From Pontibacter vulgaris (GTDB taxonomy: Bacteria; Bacteroidota; Bacteroidia; Cytophagales; Hymenobacteraceae): a DNA stretch of 64,000 nt. Below, piece after piece: positions 42,537-52,491 of this stretch (positions are counted from its first letter, which is position 1; each line of letters opens with the position of its first letter). Position numbers and translations under genes: made by a program. The notes under the pieces are model-generated. The model was not told the origin of the DNA. It made no database searches and worked only from the letters and a program-made list of their open reading frames with translations. The DNA is taken from assembly GCF_022758145.1 (NCBI RefSeq), contig NZ_JAJVDH010000004.1, positions 372,001 to 436,000 of the forward strand, given 5' to 3'.

Positions 42537-43010
42537 TTATCGGCTGATCTCTAGTATCTCGAACTCAATTTTACCTGCCGGAATAGTAATTTCAGCAATC
42601 TCGCCAACTGATTTTCCTAGCAAACCTTTACCTATCGGCGATTTTACTGAGATCTTGCCAGAAGCCAGGTCTGCCTCTTCTTCAGCTACCAAAGTATAGT
42701 TTACTATCATGTTGTTCTTAAGGTTTTTGATCTTCACCTTTGAAAGTATAAGCGCTTTGCTCATGTCGAGGTTCGACTCATCGATCAGTCGGGCATTGCC
42801 TACTACTTCTTCCAGTTTCGAGATCTTAAGTTCCAGGTGGCCCTGGGCATCTTTTGCTGCATCGTATTCGGCATTTTCGCTCAGGTCGCCTTTATCGCGT
42901 GCCTCAGCAAGTTGGCGCGCCACTTCGGAACGGCCCTTCGTTTTGAGCTCTGCCAGTTCGTCTTTAAGTTTCTGTAAACCTTCTGCAGTGTAATAAGAAA
43001 TGTTGCTCAT
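42537..43010 (-). CDS. greA: Transcription elongation factor GreA
   Basis: 157 residues, normal for GreA. The N-terminal coiled coil has YYTAEGLQKLKDELAELKTK and ARDKGDLSENAEYDAAKDAQ (the basic and acidic tip DLSENAEYDAA), and the C-terminal domain has SPIGKGLLGKSVGE (about 126-139). It rescues backtracked RNA polymerase by stimulating transcript cleavage. First gene of the operon with the HIT protein. Confidence 0.96.
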   Translation of the reverse strand: MSNISYYTAEGLQKLKDELAELKTKGRSEVARQLAEARDKGDLSENAEYDAAKDAQGHLELKISKLEEVVGNARLIDESNLDMSKALILSKVKIKNLKNNMIVNYTLVAEEEADLASGKISVKSPIGKGLLGKSVGEIAEITIPAGKIEFEILEISR

Positions 43011-43038
43011 AGTAGTTTTTACGATTAAAACACAAAAA

Positions 43039-43077
43039 CAAAAAGAACGGCTATGGCTTGCATAACCGTTCTTTTTG
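43039..43077. terminator. Hairpin upstream of greA, terminator-like
   Basis: CAAAAAGAACGG pairs with CCGTTCTTTTTG around a loop that itself pairs partly (TATG/CATA). It lies 29 bp before the greA start on the same strand, so it may terminate the upstream GNAT transcript or act as a leader hairpin for greA. No other terminator was seen in the 257-bp gap. Confidence 0.6.
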
Positions 43078-43267
43078 CTTCGTATGTAAATGTTTAAGTT
43101 TTCTTTTTATAAGGTCAGCCAAGCCTGGGCTTGCCATCTGCCTTTCTATACCATAGTATATATGCTCATTAAAGGTATGTTCAGGAGCTACTCTCGCTGC
43201 CTACGCTTTAGGCAAATATAATAAAATTTTATACACAAGACCTTTTGGCGGGTTTTATTTAAATAAT

Positions 43268-43702
43268 TTATACCTGTGCCGGGCGGTAAAGCAACAAAGT
43301 AGTTTCAGGATAAGTGCTGTTGCACCAGTTCCACTTTTCAAGCAGCTTTTCTGTTACCATTTCCAGGTCTGAAACCGGCCGAAAGCCCATACTTGCATAA
43401 AAATTTTCGAGCCTCGCAAAGGGCAGGCAATAGAGCGTTCTAAATCCGGCCTGCGCCAGCAAGTATAAAACAATAGCACGTGCCAGGCCATAACCTCTGT
43501 AATCTTCCAGCACCAGTATTCCACCTAGTTCCATTGCCGTATCCGATAAAGGAACAAGCCTGCCAATACCCGCCCGTTTTTCATCAACTTCCGCAATGGC
43601 AATCAGCTCTTTATAAAAGTCCGAATGCAGGAACTGTACCCGATCGTATTGCTGATTGACCCAGATGAGTTCTTCTGGTTTTGCTCTCCTGATAACCCGC
43701 AT
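43268..43702 (-). CDS. GNAT-family N-acetyltransferase
   Basis: 144 residues with the GNAT fold: central strand GILVLEDYRGYGLARAIVLYLL (the V-x-x-x-x-R/Q-G-x-G/A acetyl-CoA loop, RGYGLA) and later YCLPFARLENFYASMGFRPV. It transfers an acetyl group from acetyl-CoA to an amine; the substrate is not determinable. It sits 7 bp after the 2-hydroxyacid dehydrogenase gene and is probably cotranscribed. Confidence 0.82.
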   Translation of the reverse strand: MRVIRRAKPEELIWVNQQYDRVQFLHSDFYKELIAIAEVDEKRAGIGRLVPLSDTAMELGGILVLEDYRGYGLARAIVLYLLAQAGFRTLYCLPFARLENFYASMGFRPVSDLEMVTEKLLEKWNWCNSTYPETTLLLYRPAQV

Positions 43703-43709
43703 ACTTTGC

Positions 43710-44681
43710 TTAAAGTAAAGTGGCCGTATACCCTTGCTGGTGCAGCAGTTGCGCTATTTTCTTTACCAAAACTTCATTTATCTTGATGTAAGATTCATGC
43801 GTCCAGCCGGCTATGTGCGGGGTAAGTACCACATTTGCAGCCGATGCCAGGTAAGTATAATTTGCCAGTTGCGACTCTGTTAAGAACTGCAGTTTTTCGT
43901 TTTCCAGTACATCCAGGGCAGCGCCTTTTATACTTTTGTTTTGCAGGTGTTTTACCAGGGCACTCTGGTCCACCACCTCACCGCGGGAGGTATTCATAAA
44001 CCAGATAGGCTTTTTAAAAGCGCTGAAGAAAGCGTCATCTGCAAAATGCAGGTTCTCCGGAATATAAGGTATATGCAGGCTTACAATATCGGCCTGCTCC
44101 TGTAGTTCTTCCAGGGTAACGCTTTCGGCTGCGCCATTTATTTTTTCAGGAGCGTAACGGTCGTAAGCAAGTATGCGGCATCCAAAGCAGGAAAGCAAAC
44201 GGCCAAAGCTTTGCCCCATGTTCCCATACCCTATTATGCCAACTGTTTTCCCGTTAATCTCTTCTCCCCTGTTCTCTTCGCGCAGCCATACTTTATTTCT
44301 TACCTCATGGTCGCCACGGGTAATATTGCGCATCAGGGATAGTAACATACCTAACGCATGCTCACCCACTGCCTGGCTGTTGCCTTCGTTGGCGCCAATC
44401 AGCGCTATACCGCGTTCCTGTAGTGTAGTTGCATCAATATTATCTACGCCAGCGCCGGCCCTGGCCACAAATTTCAGCTTATCGGCAAGTTTTATAGTAT
44501 CCGCTGTGATCTGCATTTTGCTGCGCACAATCAGCCCATCAAAACCAGCCAGCGCATCGCATACCTCAGCAGGTTTTATGGTTGGTCTGTAATCAGCTTC
44601 TATGCCTATACTTTGTAACAGCGGAAAAATGCCGGGGTGTATTTCGTCTATAATGAGGCAACGGAGCATTGGTGTTTCCAT
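43710..44681 (-). CDS. D-isomer-specific 2-hydroxyacid dehydrogenase (SerA-like)
   Basis: 323 residues. NAD-binding GIIGYGNMGQSFGRLL (about 148-163), catalytic Arg in NTSRGEVVD, Glu and His in the C-terminal TPHIAGWTHES, and NVVLTPH. It resembles phosphoglycerate dehydrogenase without the C-terminal ACT domain. Substrate: 3-phosphoglycerate (serine synthesis) or another D-2-hydroxyacid; cannot be fixed. Upstream gene mgtE ends 51 bp away. Confidence 0.85.
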   Translation of the reverse strand: METPMLRCLIIDEIHPGIFPLLQSIGIEADYRPTIKPAEVCDALAGFDGLIVRSKMQITADTIKLADKLKFVARAGAGVDNIDATTLQERGIALIGANEGNSQAVGEHALGMLLSLMRNITRGDHEVRNKVWLREENRGEEINGKTVGIIGYGNMGQSFGRLLSCFGCRILAYDRYAPEKINGAAESVTLEELQEQADIVSLHIPYIPENLHFADDAFFSAFKKPIWFMNTSRGEVVDQSALVKHLQNKSIKGAALDVLENEKLQFLTESQLANYTYLASAANVVLTPHIAGWTHESYIKINEVLVKKIAQLLHQQGYTATLL

Positions 44682-44732
44682 AGCTACAGTCTTTTATACT
44701 TAATAAAAGTGTATATGAGGGTGCGTTTATAC

Positions 44733-46085
44733 TTAGAGATTATACAGGAAATGCGCCACGGCAAAGTATATTCCCAAACCAAGTAAATCGTTGGCAGTTG
44801 TAATAAAAGGGCCTGCCGCCACCGCAGGGTTTACGCCAAAACGGTCGAGTAACATGGGGGTTATAGTACCCATTAATGAGGCCAGCATAACTACTGAGAA
44901 CAATGCCACTGATACTACCAATGCCAGTGTAAATTCCTGCCTGAACAAGTATGAAAACGCAAATACCAATACCGATATAATAATGGCATTGAGCAACGCT
45001 ACCAGTATAACCTTGAGTATACGCTGGGCAAAGTTCTCGAAAACTACGGCGTTGGAAGAGAGCGTCTGGATGATGATGGAAGATGACTGGATACCAACAT
45101 TACCACCGGTAGCTGTGATAAGCGGCACAAACAGAGCCAGCGCAGGCAACAAGGCAATATCTTCTTCAAACATCCCCATAAACTGCGCGGCAAGCAAACC
45201 ACCCACCATGCCAATTATCAGCCACGGGATACGCGAACGCGAAATACGGAACACGCTATCATCTTCCTCCACATTTTCGGTGATACCGGTCATGAGCTGG
45301 CGGCTGAGTTCGGCTTGCTCCTGCATTACGTCTACCACGTCATCAATGGTAATTCGGCCCAGCAAGCGGCCTTGTATGTTTACAACCGGAATAGCTTCCA
45401 GGTCATACTTCTGCATCACCGAAACCACTTCGTTCTCATCACGGAAAGACTCGATCGAGATAACATCGGTGCTGTAGATATCCTTTACCAATTTATCGTC
45501 GCGGGTAAGCAACAGGGCTTTCACACTCACACGGCCAACCAGTATATCGCGGTTATCTACTACATACACGGTATAGATCTTCTCTACATCTTCGGCCTGC
45601 CTGCGAATTTCTTCGATGCACTGACGTACGCGCCAGTTCAGGTTCACTTTTATAAGCTCCTTCGCCATCAAACCACCGGCACAGTCCTCTTCGTAGTGCA
45701 GCAGGTCAAGTATGGCTTCGGCTTTTTCTTCGTTGTCGAGCAGGGCAATTACTTCTTCACGTATCTGTACCGATTGCTCGTTCAAAATATCCACCGCGTC
45801 ATCCGAGTCCATCAGGTTAACGTAGCGGGCTATTTCTTTACTGGTAAAGTGGTGCAGGAAATCAGTACGAATATCGTAATCCAGGTCGCTGAGGATTTCG
45901 GCTCCCACCTCAGGCGGCAGCAGGTCCATTACATACTTGGATTGCTGGGCATCGAGTTCGTAGAGTACGGTGGTAATATCGGCCGGGTACATATCGGCCA
46001 TACTACTCAGGATAAAGTCATTATCCTGGCGTTCTAAAGCCTCTTCTACCTGGTCTATATACTCACGTGTGATCTCTACCTGCAT
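44733..46085 (-). CDS. mgtE: Magnesium transporter MgtE
   Basis: 450 residues. Cytoplasmic N domain (about 1-125, helical superhelix with EALERQDNDFILSSMADM and DSDDAVDILNEQ), two CBS domains (about 130-255, ending GRLLGRITIDDVVDVMQEQ), then five membrane segments (about 285-450) with the pore motif PALALFVPLITATGGNVGIQSS and GPFITTANDLLG. It imports Mg2+ and closes when the cytosolic domain binds Mg2+. It follows rsmA by 4 bp, so the genes are probably cotranscribed. No M-box riboswitch was recognised. Confidence 0.95.
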   Translation of the reverse strand: MQVEITREYIDQVEEALERQDNDFILSSMADMYPADITTVLYELDAQQSKYVMDLLPPEVGAEILSDLDYDIRTDFLHHFTSKEIARYVNLMDSDDAVDILNEQSVQIREEVIALLDNEEKAEAILDLLHYEEDCAGGLMAKELIKVNLNWRVRQCIEEIRRQAEDVEKIYTVYVVDNRDILVGRVSVKALLLTRDDKLVKDIYSTDVISIESFRDENEVVSVMQKYDLEAIPVVNIQGRLLGRITIDDVVDVMQEQAELSRQLMTGITENVEEDDSVFRISRSRIPWLIIGMVGGLLAAQFMGMFEEDIALLPALALFVPLITATGGNVGIQSSSIIIQTLSSNAVVFENFAQRILKVILVALLNAIIISVLVFAFSYLFRQEFTLALVVSVALFSVVMLASLMGTITPMLLDRFGVNPAVAAGPFITTANDLLGLGIYFAVAHFLYNL

Positions 46086-46089
46086 CGTA

Positions 46090-46872
46090 CTATTTAATAT
46101 GCTGCTCTACCAGTTGGGTCAATTCTACAAAATCCTGTACCGATAATTGCTCGGCGCGTTTATCAAAAACAGGTTGTGCCTGCACTTCAGGTGGCAAGTT
46201 ATAACTTTTGAGGCAGTTACGCAGTGTTTTCCGCCTTGTTCCGAAACTTAGCTTCACTACTTCAAAAAAGCGCTTCTCGTCGCATGGCAAATGCTCTACC
46301 TCATTGCGCAGCAACCTGATCACCCCTGACTTTACTTTTGGTGGCGGATGGAAAACATGCTCATGCACGGTAAACTTATATTCTATTGTATAAAATGCCT
46401 GCAACAGCACACTTAGTATGCCATAGGTTTTAGAACCCGGAGGCGCTGCCAGCCTTTCAGCCACTTCTTTCTGAATCATGCAAACCACTTCCGGCACCCT
46501 GTCGCGCTGCTCCAGTACTTTAAAAAATATCTGGCTCGATATATTATAAGGAAAGTTACCAATAATGGCAAACGGGCCGGGAAACAGGGAACTCAGGTCG
46601 GTGCGCAGAAAATCGGCAGAGATGATGCGATCACCCAGCTCCGGAAAATGCTCTTTCAGGTATGCAATAGATTCCCGGTCGATATCTACCACCGTGGTGC
46701 GGTAATTTGTGTGCTGCAACAGGTATTTGGTGAGCACGCCCATGCCCGGGCCAATTTCCAGCACATCCTGTACGCCTTTGTGTAGCGTCAGCTGCTCCAC
46801 TATTTTGGAAGCTATATTCTGATCGACCAGGAAGTGCTGGCCTAAATGTTTCTTCGGACTTACTTTACTCAC
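46090..46872 (-). CDS. rsmA: 16S rRNA dimethyladenosine methyltransferase RsmA (KsgA)
   Basis: 260 residues from GTG 46872. SPKKHLGQHFLVDQNIASKIV is the family start, with SAM-binding EIGPGMGVLTKYLL, the catalytic NFPYNISSQ (N-x-P-Y/F) and the final FGTRRKTLRNCLK. It dimethylates A1518/A1519 of 16S rRNA. It is followed 4 bp later by mgtE. The divergent neighbour is a leucyl aminopeptidase gene; the 158-bp gap carries several TATACTT words. Confidence 0.95.
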   Translation of the reverse strand: MSKVSPKKHLGQHFLVDQNIASKIVEQLTLHKGVQDVLEIGPGMGVLTKYLLQHTNYRTTVVDIDRESIAYLKEHFPELGDRIISADFLRTDLSSLFPGPFAIIGNFPYNISSQIFFKVLEQRDRVPEVVCMIQKEVAERLAAPPGSKTYGILSVLLQAFYTIEYKFTVHEHVFHPPPKVKSGVIRLLRNEVEHLPCDEKRFFEVVKLSFGTRRKTLRNCLKSYNLPPEVQAQPVFDKRAEQLSVQDFVELTQLVEQHIK

Positions 46873-47030
46873 AGTGTGCGATTTAAGGTTTCAGGATATA
46901 AAGTATACTTTTCTTCCCGCTACCGTTATACTTTAATTGTGCGTGCACCGGCTATACTTTTTCAGCATAAGCTGGTTTTCGCATTACGTTTAATACTTAC
47001 TATATTGCAACCCAAAGATACGAACGACAG

Positions 47031-48464
47031 ATGCCAACACAACTTAAATACAGCACAACCTTAGCTAAAAATACTGACCTGGCCATAATTGTGCAGGCAG
47101 ATAAGGTAGCTTCAGTGGAGGACCTTCAAAAAGAAGAGATCGCTTATGTGCAGCAGCAGGTAGAAAAAGAGGCCAAAATAATCTCGCTTAACCGCTACTC
47201 ACACCATCTGTATATTGTATTGGCTCCGGAAGCCAAAACGCAGAACCTGGCACAGGAAGCCTTGCGCCAGGCAGGTTATACTTTGCTGAAACAACTAAAG
47301 GCAAATAAAACTGAAGCTCTTGCTATACTTGATAAAACCGGTACAAACGCAAGCTTATACCTGGCCGAAGGTTTATACCTGAGCAACTACGAGTTTCATA
47401 AGTATAAAACCAAAGGCATTAAGCCAAGCTCGCTGCAAACTATAACTATAGCCGACAGCAACATTAACGAACAGACCGTAAAGGAACTGCAACATGTGCT
47501 CGAAGCTGTAACCTTAACCCGCGACCTTGTAAACGAGCCGCACAATAACCAAAGCGCCACCCAGTTCAGCGAAAACCTGGAAGAAATTGGCCGTGAAGCC
47601 GGATTTAAGACCGAAGTACTGGATGAGCTAAAAATCCAGACTCTTAAAATGGGTGGTTTGCTGGCCGTAAACCAGGGCAGCGAAGAGCCGCCAACCTTTA
47701 CCATTATGGAGTGGCAGCCTGAAAATGCAAAAAATAAAAAGCCTTATGTACTGGTAGGCAAAGGTGTGGTTTACGATACAGGCGGTCTTAGCCTGAAGCC
47801 AACGCCACAGTCAATGGACTACATGAAATCGGATATGGCCGGTGCTGCCGCTGTTGCTGGTGTAATGTATGCCATTGCTAAAAATAAACTACCGCTGCAC
47901 GTTATTGCCCTGATTCCTGCAACTGATAACCGCCCTGGCGGAAATGCCTATGCACCCGGCGATGTGCTGACTATGCACAACGGCATGACAGTGGAAGTAC
48001 TGAACACCGATGCCGAAGGCCGCCTTATACTTGCCGATGCCCTTAGCTTTGCCCAGAAGTATAACCCGGAACTTGTTATAGACATGGCTACTTTAACAGG
48101 TGCTGCTGCCCGCGCCGTTGGTAAAGAAGGATTGGTAGCGATGAGCAATGCCGGCGATGATGTAATGAACTCCCTGAAAAAATTTGGAGAACAGGTGCAT
48201 GAGCGCATCGTGGAGTTCCCGCTATGGGATGAATATAAAAAGCATATAGAATCAGAGATAGCTGATATTAAAAATATTGGTGGTGCTGAGGCAGGTGCCA
48301 TTTCAGCAGGCAAGTTCCTGGAATGCTTTACCAATTACCCTTGGGTACATTTTGATATTGCCGGTGTAGCGTATTTATTAGGAGAAGACTCTTATCGTGG
48401 CAAACAGGCTACCGGCTCGGGCGTGCGCCTTATTTACAATTACCTGAGCTCTCTGGCTAACTAA
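47031..48464 (+). CDS. Leucyl aminopeptidase family (M17) protein
   Basis: 477 residues. N-terminal macro-like domain (about 1-150), then the M17 catalytic domain with metal ligands VGKGVVYDTGGLS (Lys, Asp), KSDMAGAA (Asp) and NTDAEGRLILADAL (Asp, Glu), plus GKEGLVAMSNAG. It removes N-terminal residues from peptides in the cytoplasm using two metal ions. PdxA follows after 6 bp. The N-terminal part is divergent from E. coli PepA, as in other Bacteroidota M17 enzymes. Confidence 0.88.
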   Translation: MPTQLKYSTTLAKNTDLAIIVQADKVASVEDLQKEEIAYVQQQVEKEAKIISLNRYSHHLYIVLAPEAKTQNLAQEALRQAGYTLLKQLKANKTEALAILDKTGTNASLYLAEGLYLSNYEFHKYKTKGIKPSSLQTITIADSNINEQTVKELQHVLEAVTLTRDLVNEPHNNQSATQFSENLEEIGREAGFKTEVLDELKIQTLKMGGLLAVNQGSEEPPTFTIMEWQPENAKNKKPYVLVGKGVVYDTGGLSLKPTPQSMDYMKSDMAGAAAVAGVMYAIAKNKLPLHVIALIPATDNRPGGNAYAPGDVLTMHNGMTVEVLNTDAEGRLILADALSFAQKYNPELVIDMATLTGAAARAVGKEGLVAMSNAGDDVMNSLKKFGEQVHERIVEFPLWDEYKKHIESEIADIKNIGGAEAGAISAGKFLECFTNYPWVHFDIAGVAYLLGEDSYRGKQATGSGVRLIYNYLSSLAN

Positions 48465-48470
48465 GAAAAA

Positions 48471-49493
48471 ATGGATAACAGATATAAAGCGAAGTTAGGC
48501 ATATCTATCGGCGACACAAATGGCATTGGCCCTGAGGTTGTCGTGAAAACGTTGTCAGACCAACGCATACTTAATTTCTGCACTCCGGTTATTTACGCCA
48601 GTGCAGGTATACTTAACCGCGTACGCAAAGCATTAAGTGCCGAGCATTTTCATTACCAGCAGGTAGAATCTGCCAGGGCACTTGTGCCTAAAAAAATAAA
48701 CCTGATTACATGCTGCGCTGAAGAAATTGAAGGCGAACCAGGCAAACCGACACCTGCCTCCGGCAAAGCTTCTTTAGACTCGCTGATGGCAGCCTGCGCC
48801 GATTTAAAAGCCGGTTTACTGGATGGTTTGGTAACAGCACCCATCGATAAAGACAATATTCAGAACGAGGAGTTTCGCTTTCCGGGCCATACCGAGTTTC
48901 TGACCTCATACTTTGATGCAGCAGATAGCCTGATGCTGCTGGTAAGCGGCGACCTGCGTGTAGCTACCGTTACCGGCCACATTCCGGTTAAAGATGTTTC
49001 TGACAAACTTTCTTTCGACCTGCTTATCCGCAAGATCACAATTCTGCAGGAGTCGCTTCGCAAGGATTTTGGCATACTAAAGCCACGCATTGCTGTACTG
49101 GGCCTCAACCCGCACGCAGGCGAAAAAGGCTTATTAGGCACCGAAGAAATAGAAATAATCCGCCCGGCTATTATGCATCTTAAAGAGCGTGGCCATTTGG
49201 TTTTCGGTCCCTTCCCGGCCGACGGTTTCTTTGGGATGCGCCAGTACCAGCAGGTAGATGCGGTGGTATCAATGTATCACGATCAGGGCCTTATTCCTTT
49301 TAAAACGCTTGCATTTGAGAACGGTGTAAACTTTACGGCAGGTTTGCCAATAGTGCGCACCTCCCCTGACCACGGTACAGCTTACGATATTGCAGCCAGG
49401 CACATAGCCGATGAAACCTCTTTCCGTGAAGCCTTGTTCCTGGCATGCGACGTCATAAAAAAACGTGCGGCAGAACAAATGCCTGCTGTTTAA
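48471..49493 (+). CDS. pdxA: 4-hydroxythreonine-4-phosphate dehydrogenase PdxA
   Basis: 340 residues. ISIGDTNGIGPEVVVKTL is the family start. Metal-binding histidines are in FPGHTEFLTSYF, GLNPHAGEKGLLGTEE and VSMYHDQGLIPFKTLAF, and GLPIVRTSPDHGTAYDIA is the closing substrate segment. It oxidises 4-phosphohydroxythreonine in the DXP-dependent pyridoxal phosphate pathway. It sits 6 bp downstream of the aminopeptidase gene, suggesting a two-gene operon. Confidence 0.95.
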   Translation: MDNRYKAKLGISIGDTNGIGPEVVVKTLSDQRILNFCTPVIYASAGILNRVRKALSAEHFHYQQVESARALVPKKINLITCCAEEIEGEPGKPTPASGKASLDSLMAACADLKAGLLDGLVTAPIDKDNIQNEEFRFPGHTEFLTSYFDAADSLMLLVSGDLRVATVTGHIPVKDVSDKLSFDLLIRKITILQESLRKDFGILKPRIAVLGLNPHAGEKGLLGTEEIEIIRPAIMHLKERGHLVFGPFPADGFFGMRQYQQVDAVVSMYHDQGLIPFKTLAFENGVNFTAGLPIVRTSPDHGTAYDIAARHIADETSFREALFLACDVIKKRAAEQMPAV

Positions 49494-49559
49494 ATAGACA
49501 GGGTATTTTATTTGTCAGAATAATATTCTAATTTTGCATCTTGCAATAAAAAAACGGTA

Positions 49560-50111
49560 GTGAAGAAGCTTAGAGACTATGAAATCGGTATTGCCAAACT
49601 CAGCAATAAAAAGCACGAGTATGAGTTTGACATGGATGATTCATTTTTCGCTTTGTTTGAGCAGGAGATTATTTTAGGAGGGAAACTACTGGCTAAGGTA
49701 GAGCTGGATAAAACAGAGTCTTTACTTACCTTGCATTTTGATATTAAAGGAAACGTTCGCCTAACCTGCGACAGAAGCCTGGAAGAATTTGATCATCCGG
49801 TTGATGTACAGGAAGTTTTCAGGATCAAATATGGCCCTGAAACCATGGAACTGGACGAAGACCTGTGGCAGATCACAAGTGAAACGCAGACTATTAATGT
49901 AGCGCAACACCTGTATGATTTCATAGTTTTGTCGCTGCCGATAAAAAAACTTCATCCCCGTTTTTTAGAGGAGATGGAAGACGATGAGAATAATGAAGAA
50001 GGCATCTTTGTTTACTCTTCCAGCAGTACAGAACAGGCCGAAGATGGTGATGAAGGAGATGACGACGAAGATAACGATCCTCGTTGGGATGCTCTTAAAA
50101 ACCTTAATTAA
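49560..50111 (+). CDS. DUF177 (YceD-family) protein, GTG start
   Basis: 183 residues from GTG 49560. DUF177 features: LRDYEIGIAKLSNKKHEYEFDMD, the single RLTCDRSLEEFDHPVD (one C in place of the two CxxC of many homologues), and SLPIKKLHP. The C-terminal 25 residues are nearly all acidic (EDGDEGDDDEDNDPRWDALKNL). YceD proteins affect 23S rRNA maturation and sit before rpmF. A -7-like TAATTTTG at 49529-49536 lies 24 bp upstream. Its position before rpmF-plsX-fabH is the standard arrangement. Confidence 0.87.
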   Translation: MKKLRDYEIGIAKLSNKKHEYEFDMDDSFFALFEQEIILGGKLLAKVELDKTESLLTLHFDIKGNVRLTCDRSLEEFDHPVDVQEVFRIKYGPETMELDEDLWQITSETQTINVAQHLYDFIVLSLPIKKLHPRFLEEMEDDENNEEGIFVYSSSSTEQAEDGDEGDDDEDNDPRWDALKNLN

Positions 50112-50161
50112 GTAGTTTCAGAAGTATAAAAATAAAACAGCAAGTAAATAATTAACTAAAA

Positions 50162-50359
50162 ATGGCACATCCTAAACGTAAGATTTCGAAGACCAGAAGA
50201 GATAAGAGAAGAACTCATCAAAAACTTTCTGAGAAAGCCATTGCGATTTGCCCTACTACAGACACTCCGCACCTGTTCCACCACGCATATGTTGTAGAAG
50301 GTGACCTGTATCACAAAGGCAAACTGGCAATCAAAAATTATACAACTAACGCCCAGTAA
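50162..50359 (+). CDS. rpmF: Ribosomal protein L32, zinc-free form
   Basis: 65 residues: [20 protein letters not shown] is the typical start. Of the four zinc cysteines of C+ paralogues only Cys30 remains ([10 protein letters not shown]), so this is a C-minus form that does not bind zinc. It is a large-subunit ribosomal protein. It starts 50 bp after DUF177 and 51 bp before plsX, and is coregulated with lipid synthesis in many bacteria through this gene order. Confidence 0.96.
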   Translation: MAHPKRKISKTRRDKRRTHQKLSEKAIAICPTTDTPHLFHHAYVVEGDLYHKGKLAIKNYTTNAQ

Positions 50360-50410
50360 GCTCAGCCTACGCTAAGTCTTAGTTTGGTATAGTTTAACAT
50401 CATCCGTTAC

Positions 50411-51352
50411 ATGAGGATCGCCTTAGACGCTATGGGCGGCGATTTTGCACCTGAAGCAACTGTTAAAGGTGCTATATTAGCCGCTGAGCAGCTTACTAAT
50501 GATAATGAAATCCTGCTTATTGGCAAGGAAGACATCATCACCGCTCTGCTTCAAGAATATGGGTATACAGGGTCAGCAATAAAGGTAGTAAACGCCACTC
50601 AGGTTATCGAGATGGGCGAACACCCTACCAAAGCATTAACCCAAAAACCTGACTCCAGTATTTCAGTAGGCTACGGCATGCTGAAAGCACAAAAAGCCGA
50701 TGCATTTTGCAGTGCCGGAAATACCGGCGCTATGCTGGTTGGGGCCATGTTCAGCGTTAAAGCTATTGAAGGCATTTTAAGACCATCTATAGCCGGGCTG
50801 GTACCAAAACTCACAGGAGGCTATGGCCTTATACTTGATGTTGGTGCCAATGCCGATTGTAAGCCGGAAGTACTTGAACAATTTGGCGAGCTTGGCTCTA
50901 TTTATGCCAAATACGTGCTCGAGATTGATAATCCGAAAGTAGGCCTCATGAACCTTGGGGAAGAGGAAGGCAAAGGCACTGTGGTAACACAGGCAGCCCA
51001 CCAGCGTCTCAAGGCAAACCAGAACATCAACTTTATCGGCAATATAGAAGGTCGCGACCTTTTCAACGATAAAGCAGATGTGATTGTATGTGATGGCTAC
51101 ACAGGTAATATTATCCTGAAACTGGCGGAGTCGATTTACGACATTCTCAACGAGAAAAACATGCATGACCCTTTCTTCGATAAATTTAATTACGAAGCAG
51201 AAGGCGGCAGCCCGATTTTGGGTATCAATGGAAATGCTGTAATCGGCCATGGTGTATCAAGCCCATTAGCGATCTGCAACATGGTGTTGCAGGCTCAGAA
51301 AATGGCTGCATCTACTATCTCTGAGCGCTTTAAAAAACACTATAGCGTATAG
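50411..51352 (+). CDS. plsX: Phosphate acyltransferase PlsX
   Basis: 313 residues. [21 protein letters not shown] is the family start, with [32 protein letters not shown] and [15 protein letters not shown]. It makes acyl-phosphate from acyl-ACP for phospholipid synthesis at the inner face of the membrane. It lies between rpmF and fabH in the conserved order. It carries one TATACTT word near 50829. Confidence 0.96.
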   Translation: MRIALDAMGGDFAPEATVKGAILAAEQLTNDNEILLIGKEDIITALLQEYGYTGSAIKVVNATQVIEMGEHPTKALTQKPDSSISVGYGMLKAQKADAFCSAGNTGAMLVGAMFSVKAIEGILRPSIAGLVPKLTGGYGLILDVGANADCKPEVLEQFGELGSIYAKYVLEIDNPKVGLMNLGEEEGKGTVVTQAAHQRLKANQNINFIGNIEGRDLFNDKADVIVCDGYTGNIILKLAESIYDILNEKNMHDPFFDKFNYEAEGGSPILGINGNAVIGHGVSSPLAICNMVLQAQKMAASTISERFKKHYSV

Positions 51353-51489
51353 TCTGGCTTTTAGCCTGAAAAAGTATATCTTGGCATAATTTGTACCGGT
51401 AACTCTTTTTAGAGCACTTGTACAGATTATGCCAAGTTTTTTTTATTAACTTGCCTCGCTTAAACTATAACACAAAGACTTTTTTTGCC

Positions 51490-52488
51490 ATGAGTAAAAT
51501 TACTGCCGCTATAACAGGTGTAGGTGGCTACGTACCGGAATACGTGCTTACAAACCAAGAACTTGAAACATTTGTTGAGACCAATGATGAATGGATCATG
51601 TCTCGAACGGGTATCAAGGAAAGGCATATTTTAAAAGGCGAAGGTCTGGGCACCTCTTATATTGGCGTTAAAGCAGTTGAAGAACTACTAAAGAAAACAA
51701 ACACAAAGCCAGAAGAAATTGAATTGCTTATTTGTGCTACTACAACGCCTGATATGCAGTTTCCGGCAACTGCCAACTTAATTACTGCTGAAGTAGGTGC
51801 CGTTAATGCTTTTGGTTACGACTTACAAGCTGCCTGCTCTGGTTTCATGTTTGCACTTGCTACGGGAGCCAAGTTTATTGAATCAGGTAAGTATAAGAAA
51901 GTAGTAGTTGTAGGTGCTGATAAAATGTCATCTATCATTAACTATGAAGACCGTGCAACCTGTATCATTTTCGGAGATGGCGGTGGTGCGGTTTTGCTGG
52001 AGCCAAACACAGAAGGCTTAGGATTGCAGGACGAAATACTGAAATCTGACGGAACGGGTGCTCAGTTCCTGCACCAGAAAGCAGGTGGTAGCCGTAAACC
52101 AGCTTCTATAGAAACAGTGCAGGCAAAAGAGCATTTTGTTTACCAGGAAGGCCAGGCTGTATTTAAATTTGCTGTTAAAGGCATGGCGGATGTGGCTGCA
52201 GAGGTAATGGAGCGTAACAACCTGACCGCCGAAGATATTGCATGGCTGGTACCACACCAGGCTAACAAACGCATTATAGAGGCTACAGCCAACCGTTGCG
52301 GCGTAAGCAGCGATAAAGTAATGCTGAACATCCAAAAGTATGGTAACACAACAAACGGTACTATTCCGCTTTGCCTGTGGGAGTATGAGAACCAGCTTAA
52401 AAAAGGTGATAACCTAATCATTGCTGCCTTTGGTGGTGGCTTTACCTGGGGTGCCGTTTACCTGAAGTGGGCTTACGATCCTAAATAG
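51490..52488 (+). CDS. fabH: 3-oxoacyl-ACP synthase III FabH
   Basis: 332 residues from ATG 51490; the reading frame is open to 51418, but [17 protein letters not shown] is the normal family start. Cys116 in [11 protein letters not shown] is the nucleophile; His and Asn are in VPHQANKRI and [11 protein letters not shown]. It condenses acetyl-CoA (or branched acyl-CoA in iso-fatty-acid producers) with malonyl-ACP to begin type II fatty acid synthesis. In Bacteroidota it favours branched primers. A terminator follows at 52492. Confidence 0.95.
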   Translation: MSKITAAITGVGGYVPEYVLTNQELETFVETNDEWIMSRTGIKERHILKGEGLGTSYIGVKAVEELLKKTNTKPEEIELLICATTTPDMQFPATANLITAEVGAVNAFGYDLQAACSGFMFALATGAKFIESGKYKKVVVVGADKMSSIINYEDRATCIIFGDGGGAVLLEPNTEGLGLQDEILKSDGTGAQFLHQKAGGSRKPASIETVQAKEHFVYQEGQAVFKFAVKGMADVAAEVMERNNLTAEDIAWLVPHQANKRIIEATANRCGVSSDKVMLNIQKYGNTTNGTIPLCLWEYENQLKKGDNLIIAAFGGGFTWGAVYLKWAYDPK

Positions 52489-52491
52489 ATT

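Noticed and set aside
45315-46037. 240-codon plus-strand ORF opposite mgtE
   Set aside because: Antisense shadow of the mgtE N-terminal region, His/Tyr/Phe-rich with no family features.
46873-47030. Mg2+-sensing riboswitch upstream of mgtE/rsmA
   Set aside because: The region is short, A+T-rich and has no recognisable M-box structure; mgtE lies behind rsmA rather than next to this gap.
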